A DNA stretch of 64,000 nt from positions 5,742,647 to 5,806,646 of the forward strand of contig NC_087067.1 in the NCBI RefSeq assembly GCF_963678635.1. Direction: 5' to 3'. Made by a program: the position numbers and the translations under genes. The notes under the pieces were generated by a model. The model did no database searches. It was not told where the DNA came from and worked only from the letters and a program-made list of their open reading frames with translations. Position 1 is the stretch's first letter. Each line of letters starts with the position of its first letter. Below, in pieces: positions 44,801-56,800 of the stretch. The stretch is from Symsagittifera roscoffensis. Its lineage: Eukaryota > Xenacoelomorpha > Acoela > Convolutidae.

Positions 44801-47800
44801 GAGGTCGTTCCACCAGCTCAATCCTTTTTGCGTTTAGTTTTGCAAGAGAAACTTCACGAGCCTACGGCTAGGACGGAGAGATTTGGTAACATAATCAAAG
44901 TCAATGAGGAAAGCCCAGCGCATTTAAAAATAAGTTACACAAGAGGTAGATTTGAACACACACTAATTAATAAGTTTGTCACATTAATTAGGCTGAGTTA
45001 AGAGTGGGTGAGACATCCAACCGTAAAAAAATTCAACCAATTTTAGTTTTTAAATCGAAAAGAGTTTTTTGAAACTCTTCTCATCGAAAAGTATATTTTG
45101 AAATTGAGATAAAGTGTAAATTTCTAGAAATGAACGACAACACAAAATCTACCCTTTTGAGTTTTGTTATGTAACTTGTAAGGTCTATACTGTACTTACT
45201 ACTTTACGATTTTTTGTGTGCAAAAAGGTTCCGACTGTACATTAGCCCTTGATTTTCTTTTGGGCTCCAAAATTTTCAAAACTAAATATCTCATTCAAAA
45301 AAGTTTTTGAAAGTAATCAAGTCACCAAAAACGCGACAAAGTTCAAAAACTGATAAAAATAAATTTAATTCATGAAGATTTATTGAACAAAGTTATTGAA
45401 GAATAATGACATCGATCCTGCTTTTTACCAAAAAAAAACGAATTTCAAAAAAACTTTGTAAAATAAAAACTGGATTTAATGAAACGTAACTACAGCATTC
45501 AGTAAAAATTGGCATAGTGTATAAAAAAGAAAACTTTAGGACAGTTTAACTCGAATATTTGGCGCCTTGGAACATCGTGATTTAACTTCGATAGCGTCTA
45601 AAATAAAATTACTTTTGATATCATTAAACTTTGTAATTAATTGTACTGTTTTAGAAAAATTTAAATCAAAATTTGTTTGTAAAAAGTTTAACTTCTTTTA
45701 ACTTTCTTAGGTCTGACAATAAATTTTTGATGCAATCCATATCTGCCCGCTGAAGGCAGTTGCCGAAGCAGATTTTGATTCAATTCAGATACCAACTGCG
45801 AAGCCCAATTTTTCGAACTTGCATGTTAAAATATCGTGGTGACAAAGAAATCAAAAACCTATTTAAATTCAAACAAGACTGCTCGTATCAAGGCGAAGCC
45901 CTGAAGGTTCCGACTGCCTTTTAAGGTTTATGGAGCAGCAGTAATAACATAAAAAATTAAATGAAATAAAATAAAATAAATTTTTTTTTCTCCAAAATTT
46001 GAAATTTTTTGTGAAAATCATCACCCCACACGCCATATAAAATACAAAAAGATAGACTTCATTCCTTGTAGTAAATCAATTATGGCAAATAAGCTTCGTT
46101 CAACCAATTTGGAACGATTTATAAGACGGATTAAATCTCCGCTTACGCGTTAATAGCGCGAATTATATCGCGCGGTAATTGTCTCAAATTGGTCAAAATG
46201 GCCAAAATGGCAATCTTTAAACCCTCATAACTTTACGAAAAATGATCTTAGGTGAAATATCTTTTCAAACTTAAGTTCAGGACAACAATGGCTTTGCTTC
46301 AGGAAAACAATGGCAAAACAAAAATTCCGTCAAAAATGGCTAGTTTAAAAGCCGAAATTTGTCTGAAGAAAAAAAAACCCACCCCGAGCACAAATATTCC
46401 GTTACTTTCGTACCGAAAGTCGGAACAGTAAAAGCTGCAAAGTTGCATCATACGAAGAAGCTAACCTTATTATCTCAATTAGTTCTACTGAACCATCAAC
46501 TGTGCTGTGTTTATTGTGAAAGCCGTATCGTTTTTGAGTTTAAAAGAGAGCATTTTTCAAGGTTTGCATTCATGCTGTTGTAAATTGCTCGTTCAAATGT
46601 TTTACTCCAGACAAAAAGAGACATAGGACAAAAAAATTAAATAGGTTTTTGAACCTTCCTTATAAAAAAGGACGACGTTTGCTTGACAGAGCTCTTTAAG
46701 AAAACGCTTATACCGGATTTGCATTTCTAACAATTTAATTTTACGGGAAACAAGGATCACTTCATTGATTGCAAGAATAACTTTTTTGGACTGGCGATAA
46801 ATAACGCTTTCTTTTTTCATACAATGCAATTTAATCGTATCGGGCTTACGAGTCCAGAAAAGAATTCAAAAAATATTCCTTTTGTACTTCTTGGCAGTAA
46901 TTTATGGTTGTACTTTTTTATGGGGGAGTCTTTTCTAACCTGGTTTTTATGTTATTTTACTGAAAATACATTAAAAACCTTTTTTTATTCCAGCTGTAAG
47001 CCAACAGTACTTGTTTTCGTGTACAAGTTAAGATACTTAATCTTCTCCCTTCCGTTTTAGCGAATCTGACTTTTGGAAAAAATCAATCCCCTATCATAGA
47101 AGGATGGCCAATACGAATAATCATGCTCTTGAGCCAGTTGCATCTCCGCCAGATGACGTCACGATCTGCATGGTAAGCGAACTTTACTAGTATTGGGGCT
47201 AGCCGTTGTAGTCCTACTGTGCGGCAAGCTGCAACAATTAAAGACTTGATGTTTATGAATAGAAGTCGGTAAAAAGGGACTAGAATTCTTGTCAGAGTTT
47301 CTTAAATCAATTTTACGTTGTCAAAAATTAATCATAATTTTTGCTTATCTTTTTCGAATTAGAAAATTCGGTACTCCACATCAAAAACTCCATTGGTTTT
47401 GGCAATTAATCATTTTTCCATCCGAATTTCTCTTTCCATTTAAACTTCTACGACTTCGGAGAGTCAAGTTTTCCCATCCATGATCTTCTTCTCAAATTTG
47501 CTCAATTGTGAACATCAAATCAAAGTCAAATTTTGATACTTGCATTTCTATTTTCTGAAACTATTTATTACGTGTTTTACAACAATTAATTTCAAAAACT
47601 GCCCAAAAAACCTTTGTACACTATTTAAGGCTGATTATTGCATAAGTGGAAGCCTGATTTGCAGTCGAAGCTCGCACAGAAAGTGTTTCGATGTTTTACC
47701 TGAAGTTTTGCATTTTTACTCAAAAGACCCTTTTGCATGTTATTTTATGAAGAAAAATGATTTTTTTTTAGATTACCCCATTAGTCTATCTGATAAATCT

Positions 47801-50800
47801 AATTCGATTTGTTGGAAATTAACTTAAGTAGAAGTAATAAGAACAAAAGCGAAAATCTTGAGTTAGGCATGCCTGTTTATTATTTGAATTTTTGTTATCT
47901 GGATTACCAGTTCGAGAAACGTGTCAAGCTAAATTGATCCCTTGAAACTGTTTGTAATGGGATATTGATCTCCAAAAACCAAAGAAGCTCTTTCAGGGCA
48001 TCTTCGAATTTTGGATTCCAAATAACATATAAAAGTTCCGGGCGAATAGCTCAAAGTATCTGAATACGGGGCCTCATATTGTTGACCAGCAATATAATCC
48101 ACAGCAGACGTTGCATTTTTTCCAGACTCGTTTTCAAACTGGCATTTCCATTTTCGGTCAAATAAGTCCCACGATGTTTTGACGTCTCCAATGAATCCGT
48201 TCACAGAGACTTGAAAGATTAAACTTAGTTGATTTCGCGGCTCATTCAAAGAGCGCTCATCGCATAAGCAATCAAATATGGTAACAAACTTATCGTTGAA
48301 ATTTTGTCGTTGCAATTTCGTGAGATTGAAAACAATTTCGATCTTTTCTACCTCTGCCGAATCTGAAGCAACTCAATCATACAAATTGAAATTATTAGAA
48401 TCAATATGAAAAGATGATTTAGTGACCTTGACATAAGAGCAACCTACAGAGAGAAGATTGAAAACTTAAATCGAAACAAAAGTTTCTTTCAGCTCTTGCT
48501 GAAACACGTTCCAGCAGGTTATTATGATGGCACCACTGATTAAAAACAGTTTTTACCTTCTCAAAATATTTAATCGAATCGTGACTGAGAGCGCCTCAAA
48601 TTTTCTTGCAATACGTCGATGGAGAAAAACGAATCAGACAGAATGACAAGATGAACATAAAAAATGAAACGGATATAGAGGAGCTGATGATCAAAAAAAA
48701 TAAAAACCATGACTTTTTCAAAAACTTACAAGATTATCTCGAACAAACCAACAAGGCCAAAATCTCAAAAATGTGAAAACAACTAAAAAACAAAAAGAAA
48801 AATTCAAAAAAATAACCGTTGATATTTTTTTTGAAGTTTTTCTTTTTTAGTTGTTTTCGCATTTTCGATATTTTGTTTTTTTTAGAGAATATCTTTGTGT
48901 AAATTTTTTTACAACCGCACAGTAGGTAATACCATATTCAGTAAATAAAAAAGTAAACATTTTTATTTTTTTTATGATGAAAAGAAATTAGCATACAAAA
49001 CGCAAGAAGACCAAGGCAAGAAGCATATTCACTGCAATTGACCTTGAACTCACTATGAGATGATCAAGGATACCTTCAAGCAAGCCAATAGTGGTATTTC
49101 TACAAACGGGTGCAGAAAATGGAGTTGAAGGAAAATGAAATGCAATTACAGCTAATTTTATTTTAAAAATACAAGTAGAACCTTAAAACACGCATTTATA
49201 TCAAAGTTGGATTGATAGTTGAAAAGTAGCAGTATATTCAACCCCAGAAGCTGGAGCTCATGAAGAACTCTCAGTTATAACAGAAAAAAAACTATTTGGA
49301 AAAACCATACTGCTGGTGTATCAGGGCAGAGCCCTGAATTATCCGACCTTAATCTATATTGAATAGATTTTTGGGAACAGAAAATACTAAAAAAATAAAA
49401 AACCATAATTTTTAGACAAAATTGAAGATAAATCGTGAAATTTTTAGACGTACGAAACTAGTAAGATCGATTAGCTTGCCTCAATTCACTTTGGAACTAT
49501 TTTGTTTTGCGGGATAATTCGCCACGAATAAACTATTCGCATTAGGCTCCCAGCATTATGAATAGAAGCTTCAAAACGAAGTGACCATTTTCAAACTCCC
49601 AGAACTTTGCAAAAACGATCGGAGGTAGAAAAAAATCTTTTCAAATTTAAATTTGAACTACACCAAGCATAAATACTCCGGTTCTTCGAAAGTCGGTAAA
49701 ATTACAGAATGCTTCAATTGCGTAGGATTCAGAGGGAAAGAAGCACTATCACAGGTTTGAAACAAAAACATTCATATGAGTTTTCCAAAACAAAATTGAG
49801 CAATTAAAAAAACAATACTAACTTATATGGAGTTTGGACGGAACAGCAGTAATGATAATTGATGTGTGTGTAATCAACCAAAAAAACTCAAGTACAACAA
49901 ACTAAATATCGATTTAGAAACAACAATTTACAACAACTTTACTAATCCGAAATAAAAAAACTCATCAATCAACAAAACATTGAGCAAAAATTTTCAGGAA
50001 AAAACAACACAAAAGAGAATCTTCGACAAAAAGAAAAAGTCAAAAATAGAAAAATAAGGTAAGAGAGCAAAAAGTTTTTTTTTCTGAGAATCATGCCAAA
50101 AAATCCACGGTACGTTATGAAGAATCAAAAATAAAGAGAAAAAACGTACCAAAGTCATATAAGTTACAAGGAAAAAAATACTAGAAAACGGGAAACGCAA
50201 TCCAACAAGAATATTCACCGCAAATGACCTTGAACCCACTACATGACGAAGTAAGATCAGATAATTATGGATCACCTCAAACAGAGCTGCGGTGGTATTC
50301 GTTAATACCACCGATCAAGAATTCACTTTTGAAGACATTTCAAATGCAATTACAAGTAAATTATTCTTAAGTATAGGATAAAAACCACAAAAACACGATT
50401 TATATCCAAATTTGATTGATAAAAGTATGGCGTGAAAAAAATCAACGCCAGGTGCAGCTCAAAAAAAGTTTGTCATTTAAAACATCAGATAAAAAGCTTA
50501 TTGGATAAATCTACACAATAGATTTCAAAAGTTTTGGATTCAAACAAAATTTCAGCACCAAAGTGTTTCAACAAATGAAATCAAGAATGTTTCCTAAAGA
50601 AATATCGAGGCAACTTTCTGTTTAATTAGAAACAGTTCTTCGGAAAAAAATCACCCATCAGATTCAAAAAAAGGATTAACATCAAGAGCAAGCAAAAATA
50701 TGGCTGTGTGTTGACTAGCATAAATCTCGACCAGCAGAAAAATTTTCAAACTGAAAATCGTAGTGACTAGTATAAAATTCGTAACGCAAAATTGAAATAT

Positions 50801-53800
50801 TGATAAATAAAGTCATTAGGATCTTTTTTTCTAACTCTTCCCCGATTGCAATCTGTTAATCTCCCCCCCCCCCTCTCCTTAAGCATGTATTTTTTTGACA
50901 ACGCAACTTTGTATCAACTATACATTACATTTTAAAATTCCATCAGCAAAAACTGGAGGTCGCGAAATAGTACCAACGGTGGAAGTTTTGTGCGGCTAGG
51001 GGGTCAAATCCCTGGCGGTGGGGGGGGGGGGGGGGTATGGTTGGGTCATATATTTTCTTTCTAAATCCTCTGCTGGGTGATAACAGTTTATTTGAAAAGA
51101 AGTTTGGATCAAGTTAACATCCTATAAAAACAACCCCTCCCTCAAAAATAGGGGGACGCGTTGGGTTGTCAGGGGGATCGAATCCCTCAGAGAAAGATCG
51201 TATAAAACTAACAAATTTAACACATCAAATATATTGTGGGCTTATGGATCGGCCCGTTTGTCGCCTTAACTGCTGTCGCCTTATTTGTCGGAAATCCCTA
51301 TGAACGTACGGAACCTGGGAACTCACCGCGGTTGCTACTTCGACGATGCAGCATTTGAAATCAGCGTTCTGACTTGTTAATTGCTTTGAATCTGCTTAAA
51401 TTCAATTTGAGTTATGACGCTTGGGAGGTAGAAATCTATCATAGGCAAAGTACCTTATGGACGAAAATAAAAATCAGCCAGTCTGATTTCAGTATTCCAA
51501 AATTTGGGAAAAAACGTGTAAATCTGAAGGAAAAAAAAACATATTTGTGTTGCCCGATTATCAAAACGGCAGAAGCATGCAAATTTTCAAATTGACACTG
51601 ACCGCCGGCGAATTGGAACAAATTTCATGTTTCAAGGAATTCGCTATAAAAGAAGCAAATTATTGCTTCTTTTAATTCATTCTAGCTGAACGGCAATTGA
51701 TTTATTTGGCTTTCGACTGTTCAAAAAAGTGGCTTTCGACTGTTTTTGTTTTCGGTCTTTCGCCCATTCTGTCCCTCGCTCAAGAGAATAGCCAACTGAG
51801 AGGCAAAGCAATAAGCAGAATGGTCTAGGAGCAGAATAGGCCCAAGAGAAGAAAAACAAAAAATATATTCACTTTGAGAAGCTGGTAAGGTAAAAAACAA
51901 GTATTAGAATTGTCAATATTACCCTAAAACGAATATATTATGAGTTAATTGAATAGATTGATCAGGTTTTTTCAATTTCAGTAAAAAAAAAACGTTACAG
52001 AGTAGTATTGTTGATTCTAATAATTGTTTTATTTCCTTACGCCGTTGTGATACCGGATAGAACCACGTAGTTTTAGTAGTAAAAACGATTTAGGTTTTAA
52101 AAAGTTTAATTCAATATAGAAACCATCTTTTCTTTATAGTGCCTGAATCGTGTGGCTAACTGTATTTTGATTCTACAGTACAGAGAACTGAGTCTCTTTT
52201 TTCTTAGAACAATGGTCACACACGTTTAACCTTGAATGAATTAATAACAATATCATGGTTAGAGATAACAATATGCAAATGGTAACAAGGCTGCAGTACT
52301 GTTACTGCAAATGCATTTGCAGTTGCTGTACCACACTCCCCGGTCGACAAATAAGTGTTATACTAAGTTATAAAATTTAATTATAAAATGAATATGAGTT
52401 TTGGTACTCAGTTTTAATAAGTTTGCATACATAAATTTCTATTGATTGAAATTCCTCATTTCCCCCCGTCTTTCTTATCGTGTTCTTTGCCAAATTGGAG
52501 TGGAACCCGCCACTCAGCGTTTTAAGACTGATTGATATCCAACGCCTTGCTCCCGAATTTTCTCTTGAACAAGTGCCTTTCCAGAAGGCCAAATTTTGGG
52601 TCAATTCAATTTTTCGTTTCGGGTTTAAATGTTGCCAATTTAATACAATATGCCTCCATTGCGGCCTTTTTAAGATCCATGATATCCTCTTCGGAGGAGA
52701 TGAGCTTTACGAATGTTTAATCGGGTCCCCGTATCTGCTAGGACCTTTTGTTGTTCTCCCACTCCGTCTAACGGAGGTTTCTCCCTCCCTTGACTCGTCT
52801 GAGAACCAGGGCGGATTAATGTGATCATTTTCGTCTACCGCAGCGTCTCTGGATGTTAGTATTTCCTCCGCCGCTCGCTGCTCTCCCCGTTTAAGCACAA
52901 AATCCGCCATTTTGTTCCAATTGTTGAATCTTTGCTATTGAATGTATCTAGAATAGTTTCGGGCGACGTGTGACGCGATATCCCTTTTGATTTTATGGAG
53001 GTTTTTTTTCTGAGGCGTTGATGTCGATGGGGTGAAAACGCTATGTCTTCTTGTTGACCTTCGGCTGCATTCGCAGTTTTATTCCGAAAGGCCTACTGAC
53101 TTGATTGTTTCTTGTCTTTCTTTCCGTCATTCCACTTTGTTTTAGTCGACTTTGTTAGGGGCCCCCTGTTGTTGGGTTTGGCTCTTTTCACAGCGAAGTT
53201 GAAACCCCGCCCGCCTCTGTGTCCTTAGACGTGACGACTGTTTGGTTATCTTGAAATCTGTTTTTAGCTTTATCTGTGGCAGTATTTCCTCCTCCGACCA
53301 ATTGTCCTCTTTTTCTGCCTGGTCCTCGATTTTTCTTTGTGACTTCTTTTGCAACTTTTTCTTGGGTTTTTCCCCTGTCTCGGAGATCGACGTTGTGCCG
53401 CTGCGTCTTGAACATTGACCTTAGCTTTGGCAATATCGCTTTTCCTGTAAACTGCCCGCAGCTGTTTTGATTGTAGACGGTGTTTCGGAAGTTACTTTTC
53501 CCTTTAAAGGGTTTTTAGTGCCTTGCCACTTCTTCGGGCCTCGTCCTTTCGTAGCAGTATGGGGGACCACTGGTTCTGGCTCACCGTGTCAGCTGATTTG
53601 TCTTCAATGAACCCGCGCTCCGACCAATATAGCAGGTCTTTGCGTAGCTCCGGGTTTATGGTGCTTGTTTCGTCAACAGTACGCCTGATATCATTGGCAG
53701 ATGTGTCCCATCTAGTCTGGTTCCATCTGCCATTTGCTTCTAAAAGTTCTTTCAGTGCTCGCGCTCCGTCCCGATCCTTTGCTGACTCCACCTGTTGTCT

Positions 53801-56800
53801 GAATAGGGGACTTACGTCTCGGCTGTTTTGACCCTTTCGGACAATTTTCAGGCCTTCTCTTGATTGGGCAATTCGCCGTTTGAGTTGCGATGCCGTGAGC
53901 GCTGATCTTTCCAGGTGTTCTTTATCTAAACGATCAGAACTTTTATGAAATTTTATCACTTAGGATTTTGAATTCAGTTTTTGGGAGTCAACCGAAGTGA
54001 GCTTCGAACGGTGATCGTTGTGTAGTTTTTTGTTTGCTCCATCTGAGGCTTCGAATTATGGTACTAAAACACAATTTTATAGATATCACATTTTCATCCA
54101 ACAGCATAAACCCCAATCTGCGTTTGATGGCTTGAATCGTTCGTTCGACCAATCCGCAACCACGATGGTCCCCTATCGGACAGAACTTTTTGTTTTATGT
54201 TGTTTTCTGGACAATATTTCCGCATTGTTTAACTTTAAACCCGGAAAATTGGTCGGTTGTTTTTGATTCAATTGGAGCAATGAAACAATCGTTGTACATT
54301 TATCCAATTTTTCGATATGTCCTTCCGGTAACACTTTTTAAGCTCTGCTTGTAATTTATCCTGAATATGTATAGGTAATCGCCTACCTGTTCCTTGTATC
54401 GGATATAAAGGGTATTTAAGTTTTGTGCTCATATTATGGTTTTTTGACTCCCCCTGACAATCAAAAAGACTTTTGAATCGTTCATAAAAATTTTTTGTTT
54501 CCAACCTTCTGAATGCTCACACAGTAGCACGTAAAACCTGGATCTCTGTGATGATGCTGCTTTCTGAGTTGTATGGATACCCATTTTTCGTTGAAGGTAC
54601 AGTCCCAGAATATATCGCGTAAGTCGCTCCGTAACTAACAACTTTGCTCCCTGCACTTCCCATCCAGCTGACCGGAGATTCGCTTTCAATTGCTCTAGCA
54701 TTAGGATTGGACGTTTATTGTAGTCTACAAACTGTGCCTAAAGGTTAAGTTTTTCTGCTGGAATAAGTTTGGAATTCGGAGATCCCTCCAGAGTTTGTTT
54801 TGTCGATGTCCAATTCAAAATGACACCGGACTACCCGTGTCTATAGTGATATTCACGATATGATTATCAATTTTCACCAATGCTTTCAATGCTTTTATTT
54901 GGTGAGATTGCGGATTTCGGCGTACCTCGATCTTCTCGACTTTCTTTGATTTCTCGTTTGATTTCTGTTGACCCTAGACTCCTCCTGTTTGATTATTCGT
55001 TATCACCCGTTTGTTTGTGTACTGCTCGACTGCTACAATTGATTTTATATCATTTTCAACCGACATTATTTCGAACTCTTCACAGGAATCAAAGTTTTGT
55101 ATTAGGTTACACTCTTCTTCTGAACTAGAATTTTCGTTTACAACCTCGTTTACTTGCTGTGATTGGCACATCTTAGCAAAATAATTTTGTTTGTTTTAAT
55201 TCTTACACCATTTCCCCATCGCCGGACATATTTTCAAGTGTCCTTCCCCAAATGTTCTTCCGCATCTCGTGCCTTGTTTCTGATCCCCTAGGGATCTTGT
55301 GGTATTTCTACTCTCGTAAGTTTTTCTTTTCTTCTGATCTCAACCTTGACGTCTAGGGTTGTACCCCTTGTTCTCAATTGCCATGATTGGTTCTTGTTTT
55401 ATTTTAATTTTCGCGTTTGATAATAGACCAGTACTAGTTGTACTTGTTGATGGTTTTGAAAGGCTTGCGTAGTTTGTTACTTTGTTCGAATTTGATTGCT
55501 CGCTTCAGTACTTCTTCTGGTGTGAACATTTTGAACGTTATAGTGTCTTGAAGTACAACATTCATCATCCGGGATAAAAATAAATCCCTAACTAGTTCTT
55601 GTTTTTTCGAAGGAGATTTTCGCCTATCTCACCATTTCTCGGAACTCGAGTTTAGATATTTCCGTGTGTGGTTTTTTTTGTACAAAATCTTTTTACCTTC
55701 TGTGCCCAGAGCTAGAAATAGTCTGGATGTTAACCGTTTTCCGACTTCACGGTTGAATACGTTGTGCCCTACTTTCGGTCCTCGAGCAACACGTTCTTCG
55801 TTTTCAAGGATGACTTTATCCCGTGCTAATTTATCGCAGGCTTCTCTCTGTGTTACTGCCTGCGCATCTTCATTAGTTCCCGGCGTTTCCGGACGTGGGA
55901 TTTGTTCTTCCATTACTGCTTTTGGTTCCTCTAGTAATACTTCTGGATCCAAGTTTTTTTGATTGTAACGGCTAATAGCAATTGATCAAACCAGATTTCG
56001 AAATTCCATTGTGGGTCGGAGTTTGATGAAATCCAGAATACAGAAATTCCCATGTCTGTCTTGTTGTCTTGAGACAGAAATCCTGCTGACTGCGCCATGT
56101 GATACCGGATAGAACCACGTAATTTAAGTAGTGAAAACGATTTAGGTTTCAAAGAGTTTAATTCAATATAGAAACCATCTTTTCTTTATAGTGCCTGAAT
56201 CGTGTGGCTAACTGTATTTTGATTCTACAGTACAGAGAATTGAGGCTCTTCTTTGTTTGAACAATGGTCACACACGTTTGACCTTGAATGAATGAATAAA
56301 AATATCATGGTTATTGATAACAAAATGCAAATGGTACCAAGGCTGCAGTACTGTTAGTGCAATTGCAGTTGCAGTTGCTGTACCACACCCGTATAGGTCA
56401 ATGTAATATATTTGTAGGTTTTTATGCTCTCAGACCCTTTCTGCTTTTTAACTGGCCACCTGACATTAATGCAAAATCAATCGCAAATGTAGATGTTTGT
56501 GCTTTAAAATGCTTAACTTTATGGTAGGTTTGCTAAGTTTAGCATTACCTGTAAAGACCGGTCTGATAAAATAGCTAGCTCTCCGAGATTTGATAGCAAT
56601 CTGCTGTTAAAAATGCTCTTTTTCCATTATTCCCTTCTATTTGTAAATGTTTTTGTATATGAAGTTCCTTCCCTCGATTCCTGTAAACTTGCTCGACTCA
56701 AGTAAACAAGTATTTATTTTATCCTATGATATTTTTGATAAACTATCTCTGTAAAATACCTAGAACTAACCTATCATGATCCATAACTAACACTTACAGT

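Larger units (their letters stand above)
52046..56387 (-). mobile_element. Ty3-type LTR retrotransposon with a deleted pol, in GT92 intron 1
   Basis: Two 290-bp LTRs flank a 3.76-kb interior that reads, on the minus strand, gag, protease, the start of RT, then integrase C-terminus and a basic tail. RT catalytic core, RNase H and most of the integrase are missing. CCGT flanks both sides (offset by one base on the right), compatible with a 4-bp target duplication. Roughly twenty differences between the LTRs show that the insertion is not very recent. The element lies in the same orientation as the GT92 gene. Confidence 0.9.

Noticed and set aside
46359-46583. 74-codon + strand frame
   Set aside because: It lies inside an interspersed repeat and is not kept in the copy at 49.3 kb.
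48400-48440. Hydrophobic reading MSRSLNHLFILILIISIC as the GT92 membrane anchor
   Set aside because: It is out of frame with exon 2, and exon 1 at 57.4 kb provides an anchor with a strong donor and matching phase.
51010-51040. G-run as a regulatory quadruplex
   Set aside because: It is a plain homopolymer; similar runs occur at 60.6 kb and in the Maverick ends, and its length may be a sequencing artefact.
51374-51595. 73-codon + strand frame with cysteines near the end
   Set aside because: No domain, no good splice signals and no second copy; probably chance.
53276-53831. Open frames of 64-102 codons on the + strand
   Set aside because: They are antisense to the Ty3-type pol reading, which has recognisable motifs on the minus strand.
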